This document shows, piece after piece, positions 1 to 4,789 of a stretch of 6,411 nt of DNA (the first letter of the stretch is position 1; every line of letters begins with the position of its first letter). This DNA is from DASUVJ01 sp036378995. GTDB lineage: Bacteria; Patescibacteriota; Saccharimonadia; Saccharimonadales; Saccharimonadaceae. The translations under genes and the position numbers were made by a program. The notes beneath the pieces are model-generated. The model did no database searches, had not been told where the DNA came from, and saw only the letters and a list, made by a program, of their open reading frames with translations. Where the stretch lies: the NCBI GenBank assembly GCA_036378995.1, contig DASUVJ010000070.1, forward strand, positions 1 through 6,411, in the 5' to 3' direction.

Positions 1-830
1 ATTGAAAGGCCTGCATAAATTGCGGTCGTTGCAATGTTACCCACCGAGAAATTCCGGGCGGAAAATAGTCCTAAAGGGAGCATGGCGTTAGGAGTCTTTC
101 GTTCATACCAGATAAACGCAAACAGAGAGACAAGCCCGACCACAAGGGGAACGGATACAACAGGATTCTCCCAGCCGAAACGTCCTTGTTCGATGAGGGC
201 AAATACGGGGCCTCCCAGCCCTACTGCGGCGAGAACTGCGCCGGTCACGTCTACTTTGGTACGTTCATGTTTCTCCTCAGGGTCTTTTATTCCTGCCAGC
301 AGCCAAAGCGTAACAAGAATCGGAATGATGTTGATTGCAAATATAAGGCGCCACGAGGAAGTATCGACGAGCAGCCCGCCGAGCAAGGGTCCGACCAAAA
401 AGGCCATTCCGGTCCATGCTGTCCATGATCCAATTGCTTTGCCCTGAGCCGGTCCGCTGAAGCCGGAGATAATGAGTGCCAGAGAGCTCGGTACAAGTAG
501 CGCGCCGGCACATCCCTGCAGGGCGCGCGACAGTATCAAAAACTCTCCGGTGGGTGCTACGGCACAGAGAAGGGAGGTAGCGCCAAACCCGATGAGGCCG
601 GCCAGAAGGATTTTCTTTCGTCCAAAAAGGTCCGACAGTGAGCCAGCAATCAGCATCAGGGCTCCCAGGGTAATGAGGTATGCGTCCACTACCCATTGCT
701 GCAAAATCAGTCCTCCGCCCAGTTCGTTTGCCATAGCAGGTAGGGCAACGTTAATGACCGAACCATCGAGAAAAGCAACAAATGATGCAAGAACGGCGAT
801 CAGAAGAATTTTTTGCTGCTTCTTAGTCAT
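1..830 (-). CDS. DHA2-type MFS drug/solute exporter, N-terminal part
   Basis: Proton-driven multidrug or solute exporter of the inner membrane, Major Facilitator Superfamily, DHA2 (EmrB/QacA-like, usually 14 helices) by motif content. The minus frame is open from the ATG at 828-830 to the window edge, giving 276 residues; the C-terminal half lies outside. Visible motifs: D1-like LDGSVINVALP (21-31), motif A GSLSDLFGRKK (63-73), motif B SRALQGCAGA (101-110) and antiporter motif C ending GPLLGG (147-152). About eight hydrophobic segments can be counted. Motif C points to export rather than uptake; the substrate cannot be read from sequence. An in-frame TAG at 858-860 makes this ATG the first possible start. 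No Shine-Dalgarno sequence precedes it. Long ORFs on the opposite strand here are shadows. Confidence 0.93.
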   Translation of the reverse strand, partial: MTKKQQKILLIAVLASFVAFLDGSVINVALPAMANELGGGLILQQWVVDAYLITLGALMLIAGSLSDLFGRKKILLAGLIGFGATSLLCAVAPTGEFLILSRALQGCAGALLVPSSLALIISGFSGPAQGKAIGSWTAWTGMAFLVGPLLGGLLVDTSSWRLIFAINIIPILVTLWLLAGIKDPEEKHERTKVDVTGAVLAAVGLGGPVFALIEQGRFGWENPVVSVPLVVGLVSLFAFIWYERKTPNAMLPLGLFSARNFSVGNIATTAIYAGLS

Positions 831-836
831 ATGTTT

Positions 837-865
837 AGTGTAGACCAGCGTCGAGGGCTAGAAAA
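837..865 (-). promoter_or_regulatory. possible promoter of the MFS gene, leaderless arrangement
   Basis: TACACT (837-842) resembles a -10 box and ends 6 nt before the ATG at 830. That is the same spacing as at the small ORF at 3951, and would place the transcript start on or next to the start codon. The -35 position (TTTTCT, 860-865) is poor, so this is weak evidence on its own. Confidence 0.3.
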
Positions 866-880
866 GGGGCATTTGTCACG

Positions 881-907
881 AAAAAACGCCATCGTAATGA
901 TGACGTT
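881..907 (-). terminator. Rho-independent terminator of tRNA-Asp
   Basis: Read on the minus strand: AACGTCATC, loop ATTAC, GATGGCGTT (9 bp with one T-G wobble), running straight into a T tract (A's at 881-886 on the plus strand). It lies 7 nt beyond the CCA end of tRNA-Asp. It also separates the tRNA from the MFS gene, which therefore needs its own promoter. Confidence 0.85.
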
Positions 908-913
908 GTTTCG

Positions 914-989
914 TGGCGGGCTCGACCGGATTTGAACCGGCGATCTCCTCCGTGACAGGGAGGCGTGATAACCCCTTCACTACGAGCCC
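914..989 (-). tRNA. tRNA-Asp(GTC)
   Basis: A complete 76-nt cloverleaf with encoded CCA (914-916) and discriminator G. The acceptor stem is GGGCTCG/CGAGCCC, the D-stem GTGA/TCAC, and the anticodon stem CCTCC/GGAGG with loop CTGTCAC. The anticodon GTC (954-956 on the plus strand) reads GAC and GAU. The T-arm loop is TTCAAAT. It has its own promoter upstream and terminator downstream, so it is a single-gene unit. Confidence 0.97.
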
Positions 990-1010
990 ATATCGCTTTT
1001 AGCTTCCAAC

Positions 1011-1039
1011 ATGATAGCAGTTTTTCGCCTCTGGTGCAA
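1011..1039 (-). promoter_or_regulatory. sigma70-type promoter of tRNA-Asp
   Basis: The -35 is TTGCAC (1034-1039) and the -10 is TATCAT (1011-1016), separated by exactly 17 bp. The -10 is preceded by TGC, giving an extended -10. The predicted start is near 1004, leaving about 15 nt of 5' leader before the mature tRNA at 989. Confidence 0.75.
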
Positions 1040-1043
1040 CAGT

Positions 1044-1072
1044 TTTATTTTCGTCCGGGGCAGTGGTATAAT
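1044..1072 (+). promoter_or_regulatory. extended -10 promoter of the tRNA-Thr/tRNA-Gly unit
   Basis: A perfect TATAAT (1067-1072) is preceded by TGG, an extended -10. The -35 region at 17 bp (TTTATT, 1044-1049) is weak. The predicted start near 1080 is about 9 nt before tRNA-Thr. It lies back to back with the tRNA-Asp promoter, with only 4 bp between the two -35 positions. It is the only clear promoter for the downstream membrane protein and glycosyltransferase. Confidence 0.7.
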
Positions 1073-1088
1073 AACATGGATCCACCGT

Positions 1089-1164
1089 GCCGCTGTAGCT
1101 CAGCTGGTAGAGCGGCGCTTTCGTAAAGCGTAGGTCACCGGTTCAAATCCGGTCAGCGGCTCCA
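1089..1164 (+). tRNA. tRNA-Thr(CGT)
   Basis: A complete 76-nt cloverleaf. The acceptor is GCCGCTG/CAGCGGC, the D-stem GCTC/GAGC, and the anticodon stem GCGCT/AGCGT with loop TTCGTAA. The anticodon CGT (1122-1124) reads ACG. The T-arm is ACCGG-TTCAAAT-CCGGT, the discriminator is U (1161) and CCA is encoded at 1162-1164. The UCCA end is complementary to the UGGA of the thrS T-box leader at 4884. The other three tRNAs here end in GCCA or ACCA. Confidence 0.97.
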
Positions 1165-1175
1165 CGACACGATAC

Positions 1176-1250
1176 GCGGGTATCGTATAGTGGCTAATAT
1201 GCGACCTTCCCAAGGTCGAGAGCAGAGTTCGATTCTCTGTACCCGCACCA
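1176..1250 (+). tRNA. tRNA-Gly(CCC)
   Basis: A complete 75-nt cloverleaf 11 nt downstream of tRNA-Thr. The acceptor is GCGGGTA/TACCCGC, and the anticodon stem is CGACC/GGTCG with loop TTCCCAA. The anticodon CCC (1209-1211) reads GGG. The T-arm is CAGAG-TTCGATT-CTCTG, with discriminator A and encoded CCA at 1248-1250. There is no terminator between its CCA and the next start codon 8 nt on, so it appears to be transcribed with the following protein genes. Confidence 0.97.
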
Positions 1251-1258
1251 GAAATACT

Positions 1259-1636
1259 ATGATGAAAACGAATCTTATCACTGCAATCAAGATCGTCGCT
1301 GCGGACCGAATGGTCGCCGTATTGACTATTGCGGTGATTGTCGCCGCTTTGGCGTACAGTGTCTATGTTGGCGTTTCGCTTCACCCGAGTGACCTTCAGG
1401 TAGCTGTTCATTACACGGCATTCGGGGAGACAAGCTTTTACCGCGAGAAATGGTATTATCTTATCTCATTCTTTATGTTTGGGGTCATGGTAGCCATTAT
1501 TCATACTGCACTTATTCTCAAGCTTTATACCCAAGAACGACGACAGATGGCGATTCTGTTCGGCTGGCTGAGTCTTCTAATTATCGTTATCGCATGGGCG
1601 ACAACCCGTTCGGTGCTGGGTATTGCTTTCCTTTAA
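1259..1636 (+). CDS. small three-helix membrane protein next to the glycosyltransferase
   Basis: A 125-residue membrane protein whose family I cannot name. There are three hydrophobic segments at about 18-39, 66-89 and 96-117. Between the first two lies a conserved-looking 25-residue loop with an aromatic cluster (HYTAFGETSFYREKWYYL, 51-68). The short loop between helices 2 and 3 is charged (TQERRQ). The open frame extends upstream into tRNA-Gly, so the real start must be the ATG at 1259 or the adjacent one at 1262. Neither has a Shine-Dalgarno sequence, and the start lies only 8 nt after the tRNA CCA. The stop is 3 nt from the next start, so the two proteins are probably made together. A role as partner or anchor of the glycosyltransferase is inference from this coupling. 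Confidence 0.85.
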   Translation: MMKTNLITAIKIVAADRMVAVLTIAVIVAALAYSVYVGVSLHPSDLQVAVHYTAFGETSFYREKWYYLISFFMFGVMVAIIHTALILKLYTQERRQMAILFGWLSLLIIVIAWATTRSVLGIAFL

Positions 1637-1639
1637 CCT

Positions 1640-3313
1640 ATGATCAATCTCGAACTTCCTCTCGGCAAACGAACTCGGCAGTACCGCTTCTTTGAGATGC
1701 TGCCGGCTATCCTTAGTTACGGTATGATACTTCTGCTGATCGTGCTGTCTATCGTCAGCCCGCTGGCGGCGGCTATCTATCTTTTGTTTGTTATCATTAC
1801 GCTGCTCGTAAAAGCAGTAGGAATCGCTGCGCACACCATTGCCGGCCGAAAGCGTCTTGACGGTGCTCAGAACATTAACTGGCACAATCGTCTTAACCAG
1901 CTGGAAGACCCGGTTACAAGCTATGCCCACGAGAGAGAAGCTCGTTCGTCGGGATTTGGTTTTGAGGCGCACAAAGAAAACCTCCGTCTTATGGCGGCCG
2001 CTCCCGAGCGGTTTCCAAAACCCTCGACGCTCTACAACGCCATTATTATTGCTGCCTATAACGAATCGTACGAAGTGATCGAGCCGACAATTCAATCGGT
2101 TGTTGATACGACGTACGACAACGACAAGATTATCCTGGTGCTTGCATACGAAGAGCGCGGCGGTGCCGAAATCGAAGCGACAGCTAAAAAACTGCAAAAA
2201 AAGTTTGCCGGTTCATTTAAGGCGTTTCACATCTTAAAGCACCCAGACGGCATGCCGGACGAGGTTCGCGGCAAGGGCGGCAACATTACCTATGCAGGCT
2301 TCTTCCTTAAAGACTGGCTTAAGGAGCAAAAAATCAAGTACAGCGATGTTATCGTTACGACGCTCGATAGCGACAACCGTCCGCACGCCACGTATTTCGA
2401 TTACGTAACATATGAATATATCGTTCACGAAGATCGCAAGCACCTTTCATATCAGCCAGTATCACTCTTTTTAAACAATATCTGGGATGCACCAGCTCCA
2501 ATGCGCGTGCTTGCGACAGGTAATTCATTCTGGAATATCATCAGCTCCATGCGTCCGCATACGCTTCGAAACTTCGCGTCGCACTCACAGCCTATGGATG
2601 CGCTCGTGGAGATGGACTTTTGGAGCAAACGCTCGATTGTTGAGGATGGTCATCAGTACTGGCGCAGCTACTTTTATTTCGGCGGTAACTACTCAGTAAC
2701 TCCAATTTATGTCCCGATCTATCAGGATGCGGTGCTGTCGGATACGTATAAAAAGACGTTGAAGGCTCAATTTATCCAACTCCGTCGTTGGGCCTATGGG
2801 GCATCGGATATTCCGTATGTGGCGACACGTATCTTCACTAAAAAACGTAATGTACCGTTTGGCGCAGGGCTTGCTCGGTTACTCCGCCTCATCGACGGTC
2901 ATGTCACGCTTGCAAGCATCTCGATTCTGGTTGCTGTCGGTGGATGGGTGCCGCTGCTTATCAATAGCGAAGCTGCTCGCAATATCACCGCACATCAATT
3001 ACCAGAGGTCATTAGCGGCATTCAGCAGGTTGCGATGATCGGTCTTATTATTACGATTTTCCTTGGATTTAAAATGCTGCCGCCTCGCCCAGAACGCTAT
3101 AAGCGCCGCCGCACGTTATGGATGATTCTGCAGTGGGCACTCATGCCAGTAACAGCAATCGTTTATAGTGCAGCCTCGGCGTTTAATGCACAAACACATC
3201 TTCTTCTTGGTAAGTATCTCGATAAATTCGACGTTACCGAGAAGGCGACTCATCAGGATGTGGCCCGCGCTCGCGAAGCGAAGGCCGCCCGCGCCTCTTC
3301 GTCGAAACAATAA
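1640..3313 (+). CDS. membrane-embedded family 2 glycosyltransferase
   Basis: A 557-residue inverting GT2 enzyme of the processive synthase type, which transfers sugars from nucleotide-sugar donors at the cytoplasmic face. Two N-terminal membrane segments (about 22-42 and 44-66) precede the catalytic domain. It starts with IIIAAYNES (135-143), followed by a KGGN element (212-215), the metal-binding DSD (243-245), the catalytic-base region VED (334-336) and the product-site motif QLRRW (380-384). Three more hydrophobic segments follow (about 421-440, 461-480, 493-513). The usual early Asp appears as EE (171-172). The C-tail is basic and Ala/Ser-rich. The ATG is 3 nt after the upstream stop and has no Shine-Dalgarno sequence, which suggests translational coupling. 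Surface polysaccharide synthesis is likely; the sugar is unknown. Confidence 0.93.
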   Translation: MINLELPLGKRTRQYRFFEMLPAILSYGMILLLIVLSIVSPLAAAIYLLFVIITLLVKAVGIAAHTIAGRKRLDGAQNINWHNRLNQLEDPVTSYAHEREARSSGFGFEAHKENLRLMAAAPERFPKPSTLYNAIIIAAYNESYEVIEPTIQSVVDTTYDNDKIILVLAYEERGGAEIEATAKKLQKKFAGSFKAFHILKHPDGMPDEVRGKGGNITYAGFFLKDWLKEQKIKYSDVIVTTLDSDNRPHATYFDYVTYEYIVHEDRKHLSYQPVSLFLNNIWDAPAPMRVLATGNSFWNIISSMRPHTLRNFASHSQPMDALVEMDFWSKRSIVEDGHQYWRSYFYFGGNYSVTPIYVPIYQDAVLSDTYKKTLKAQFIQLRRWAYGASDIPYVATRIFTKKRNVPFGAGLARLLRLIDGHVTLASISILVAVGGWVPLLINSEAARNITAHQLPEVISGIQQVAMIGLIITIFLGFKMLPPRPERYKRRRTLWMILQWALMPVTAIVYSAASAFNAQTHLLLGKYLDKFDVTEKATHQDVARAREAKAARASSSKQ

Positions 3314-3713
3314 GCCTATGCTGAGCGGCGTACTGGACTGCTGCTAACTCGTCAAAACGTTTCAATGTTTGGTGAGTAACTACTTCAATATCCTCTACGG
3401 ATATTGTTTTGTACTGCGTAGAAAGCGTGTCTTCAATTGTCTGTGCTAGCCATAAGCTATTTTTACCGGCTTCGGACGGCGTGTGGGTGAACGCTCGTGA
3501 GATACTGACAATCAGTTTACCTAGGTTAAATACATCACTTGTGCCATCCGGCCGATGGACGGGTTTATTATCAGAAAGCGACGGACGCTCATACGTCGTA
3601 AAAGTTGTACCGCAATGAGAGCACCGACGTCGCCGCCAGATAAGCGGCTGTTTTTTATTTGGCCGTGAGTTACTGACGGCTGTCGCGGGGTTAAAACAAT
3701 TTACGCAAAACAT
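3234..3713 (-). CDS. nrdR: NrdR-like transcriptional repressor (zinc ribbon plus ATP-cone)
   Basis: A 159-residue homologue of NrdR, the dATP/ATP-sensing repressor of ribonucleotide reductase genes. The N-terminal zinc ribbon has Cys3, Cys6, Cys31 and Cys34, with the family signature SRP...RRRRC...CG..FTTYE at 16-42. An ATP-cone follows, about 50-140 (HRPDGTSDVFNLGKL), and length matches the family (about 150). The usual DSR after the first Cys pair is NSR, and a Trp sits in the normally IRRRR stretch, so this is a divergent member. The C-terminal 20-odd residues (RGRPSLRERG...) overlap the 3' end of the glycosyltransferase on the other strand. The start at 3713 gives Cys3, as in the family. 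No ribonucleotide reductase gene is in the window, so the targets cannot be seen. Confidence 0.88.
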   Translation of the reverse strand: MFCVNCFNPATAVSNSRPNKKQPLIWRRRRCSHCGTTFTTYERPSLSDNKPVHRPDGTSDVFNLGKLIVSISRAFTHTPSEAGKNSLWLAQTIEDTLSTQYKTISVEDIEVVTHQTLKRFDELAAVQYAAQHRLIVSTKRRGRPSLRERGPHPDESPSR

Positions 3714-3775
3714 GTCTATATATTGTCATACAACTATCTAAAATGCTAGTGGATAAGTGCAAATAAGTAGGGGAT
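3714..3775 (-). other. upstream region of the NrdR-like gene with phased ATAAGT repeats
   Basis: This AT-rich stretch must hold the promoter of the NrdR-like gene, because a terminator lies just upstream. A TTGCAC (minus strand, 3757-3762) could be a -35, but no convincing -10 sits at the right distance. ATAAGT occurs at 3753-3758 and again at 3763-3768, exactly 10 bp apart. The minus-strand TTATCCACT (3748-3756) is one base from a DnaA box. I see no NrdR box palindrome. Confidence 0.3.
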
Positions 3776-3806
3776 AAAAAGAACACCCCTATATAAAGAG
3801 GTGTTC
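3776..3806 (-). terminator. Rho-independent terminator of the 39-residue ORF
   Basis: GAACACCCCT (3781-3790) pairs with AGAGGTGTTC (3797-3806) with one C-A mismatch and a 6-nt loop. On the minus strand the stem is followed directly by five T's (3776-3780). It ends the small-ORF transcript 26 nt after its stop and insulates the NrdR-like gene. Confidence 0.85.
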
Positions 3807-3831
3807 ATAAAATACTTTTTTAACGCCTAGA

Positions 3832-3951
3832 CTACTTCGTGTCAGTACGACGACGAATTGCTTTTTTCGCATCTTGCCAAGTCATATCGTATTCAAATGC
3901 GATGTGGACCTGTTCAAGTGCGGATGGCTTATGGGTGTGGTTTTTAACCAT
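3832..3951 (-). CDS. 39-residue basic small protein, leaderless
   Basis: Unrecognised small ORF, ATG at 3949-3951 and TAG at 3832-3834. It starts MVKNHTHKPSALEQV and ends WQDAKKAIRRRTDTK; the middle and end are likely amphipathic helix, and the last third is strongly basic (Lys-Lys, three consecutive Arg). There is no signal peptide or membrane segment. No similarity search was possible. It is supported as a gene by a strong promoter placed so that transcription begins at the ATG, and by a terminator just after the stop, which together make a complete single-gene unit. It could be a small regulator or nucleic-acid-binding peptide. A non-coding RNA cannot be excluded, but promoter placement favours translation. 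Confidence 0.65.
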   Translation of the reverse strand: MVKNHTHKPSALEQVHIAFEYDMTWQDAKKAIRRRTDTK

Positions 3952-3957
3952 GTTTTC

Positions 3958-3986
3958 ATATTAGCATAAACGCTATATTTTGTCAA
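3958..3986 (-). promoter_or_regulatory. strong promoter giving a leaderless mRNA for the small ORF
   Basis: A perfect TTGACA -35 (3981-3986), 17-bp spacer and TAATAT -10 (3958-3963) preceded by TGC (extended -10). The -10 ends 6 nt before the ATG, which puts the expected start site at about 3951, the A of the start codon itself. Confidence 0.82.
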
Positions 3987-4000
3987 TCAACGCTTATGCT
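3963..4000. repeat. inverted repeat flanking the -35: candidate operator
   Basis: AGCATAAACGCT (3963-3974) is repeated inverted at 3989-4000 (AGCATAAGCGTT on the minus strand), with 10 of 12 positions matching and 26 bp centre to centre. One arm fills the -10/-35 spacer and the other lies just upstream of the -35, so a dimeric protein bound to both would cover the promoter. The bound factor is unknown. Confidence 0.55.
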
Positions 4001-4086
4001 TTTGAAATACCATATATGATATCGAAAAGGGCTATCGTGAGGTTTATACCGGGTGGAAAACTATTATAGCGTGTGGGTAAAATCCG

Positions 4087-4115
4087 GCCCCGCTGCCGTC
4101 GAGTGGCAGCGGGGC
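4087..4115 (-). terminator. GC-rich hairpin ending the four-helix membrane protein gene
   Basis: An 11-bp perfect stem, GCCCCGCTGCC (4087-4097) with GGCAGCGGGGC (4105-4115), and a 7-nt loop. It lies 13 nt after the stop codon of the minus-strand gene. Only a short T run (GGATTTTA) follows, so termination may be less efficient than the strong stem suggests. Confidence 0.65.
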
Positions 4116-4128
4116 GTCGTCGTCTCGT

Positions 4129-4521
4129 TCAGGCAGACATGATCCAGATCTGTGTCAGATCCCATGCCATGTAGACATACCATCCGCCCAGCGCCAGAAA
4201 CGCCAGGTTTCGAAACGGACGGATGTACCGGCGGTTGAAGAACGCGAGCCCGCAGGGGATTGAGACCATCAGCCACATCGCTCCACCCATCACGAACATC
4301 ATCGTGATGAAGTAAAGGATCGGAAGGTGGTAGAGCAGGGCGAAGCCCACGCCCATCCCTGCTGCGGCGATCGCGACAGTTGCGAAGACGATGGCCGTCC
4401 AGAGCCTGCGCCAGTTCTTCTTCTCCCAGGAGCCGGCGCCGTAGTGGCGGACAGCACCCAGCATCAGGGCGGCGAGCAGTACCTCTAGGGCGGCGGCACC
4501 ATACCGCAGCAGATCGCTCAT
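4129..4521 (-). CDS. GC-rich four-helix membrane protein, possibly acquired
   Basis: A 130-residue integral membrane protein I cannot assign to a family. Four hydrophobic segments lie at about 5-24, 41-63, 67-93 and 105-127, with basic loops (SWEKKNWRR at 31-39; NRRYIRPFRN at 96-105). No catalytic motif is visible. The start at 4521 is supported by a GGAG (4527-4530) 5 nt upstream and by a consensus promoter; the stop is TGA. Third codon positions are mostly G or C (GCC, CTG, ATC, TAC, TTC favoured), unlike the mixed codon use of the glycosyltransferase and thrS. The promoter, gene and hairpin form an isolated unit. This suggests transfer from a GC-rich donor. An overlapping arginine-rich 153-residue frame (4064-4525) is a shadow. 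Confidence 0.8.
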   Translation of the reverse strand: MSDLLRYGAAALEVLLAALMLGAVRHYGAGSWEKKNWRRLWTAIVFATVAIAAAGMGVGFALLYHLPILYFITMMFVMGGAMWLMVSIPCGLAFFNRRYIRPFRNLAFLALGGWYVYMAWDLTQIWIMSA

Positions 4522-4559
4522 ACATACTCCAGGTTCGTCGAAACGAGCAGGACTATAAT

Positions 4560-4588
4560 ATTATAAATTATTTTAGAGCGTATGTCAA
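4560..4588 (-). promoter_or_regulatory. perfect consensus sigma70 promoter
   Basis: TTGACA (4583-4588), 17-bp spacer, TATAAT (4560-4565): a full match to the consensus at optimal spacing. The expected start is near 4553, giving an untranslated leader of about 30 nt that contains the GGAG ribosome binding site. It drives the four-helix membrane protein. Confidence 0.88.
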
Positions 4589-4605
4589 TTTATAGAAGTA
4601 TACAC

Positions 4606-4632
4606 AAAAACACCTCCGAGTCGGAGGTGTTT
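4606..4632 (-). terminator. Rho-independent terminator of tRNA-Val
   Basis: CACCTCC (4611-4617), loop GAGTC, GGAGGTG (4623-4629), extended by A-T pairs. On the minus strand the stem is followed by five T's (4606-4610). It lies just upstream of the next promoter and separates tRNA-Val from the membrane protein gene. Confidence 0.85.
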
Positions 4633-4642
4633 GATAATTTCC

Positions 4643-4719
4643 TGGTGGGCGATAGAGGAGTCGAACCTCTGACCTCCACAACGTCAATGTGGCGCTCTAG
4701 CCAGCTGAGCTAATCGCCC
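4643..4719 (-). tRNA. tRNA-Val(GAC)
   Basis: A complete 77-nt cloverleaf with encoded CCA (4643-4645) and discriminator A. The acceptor is GGGCGAT/ATCGCCC, the D-arm GCTCAGCTGGCTAGAGC, and the anticodon stem CCACA/TGTGG with loop TTGACGT. The anticodon GAC (4683-4685 on the plus strand) reads GUC and GUU. The T-arm is AGAGG-TTCGACT-CCTCT. It is a single-gene unit, divergent from thrS. Confidence 0.97.
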
Positions 4720-4731
4720 TCAGCTCCAAAC

Positions 4732-4760
4732 ATCATATCAGACAGGGGCGGGCGTTGCAA
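4732..4760 (-). promoter_or_regulatory. promoter of tRNA-Val
   Basis: -35 TTGCAA (4755-4760), 17-bp spacer, -10 TATGAT (4732-4737) preceded by TGA, an extended -10. The start is expected near 4725, a few bases before the tRNA. The -35 is a palindrome that also serves the divergent thrS promoter. Confidence 0.75.
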
Positions 4761-4784
4761 TAATTTACAGGAATGTTGTATTAT
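4755..4784 (+). promoter_or_regulatory. promoter of the thrS T-box leader
   Basis: -35 TTGCAA (4755-4760), 18-bp spacer, -10 TATTAT (4779-4784). The start is expected at about 4790-4791, exactly where the first leader helix begins. It shares its -35 hexamer with the tRNA-Val promoter on the other strand. Confidence 0.65.
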
Positions 4785-4789
4785 GAGTG

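Noticed and set aside
34..843. ORFs of 137, 139 and 123 residues on both strands across 34-843
   Set aside because: They overlap the continuous MFS frame, which carries four family motifs in the right order; the others are arginine/serine/proline-rich with no motif.
1190..1258. Extended start of the small membrane protein at 1190
   Set aside because: This part of the frame lies inside tRNA-Gly; the hydrophobic protein begins naturally at the ATG at 1259 or 1262.
1100..1411. 103-residue minus-strand ORF
   Set aside because: It runs antisense through two tRNA genes and the start of the membrane protein gene. The peptide ending in TGFEPVTYALRKRR is the familiar false translation of a tRNA.
1577..2197. 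206-residue minus-strand ORF
   Set aside because: Antisense to the N-terminal half of the glycosyltransferase, which has catalytic motifs; this frame is Arg/Asn/Gln-rich with no recognisable domain.
4063..4068. TATAAT on the minus strand just after the GC-rich hairpin
   Set aside because: No -35 at 16-18 bp (GGGGCC there) and no gene of its own downstream; the small ORF has a much better promoter.
4064..4525. 153-residue minus-strand ORF in the GC-rich cassette
   Set aside because: It is Arg/Pro-rich, crosses the terminator hairpin, and has a worse ribosome binding site position than the overlapping hydrophobic frame.
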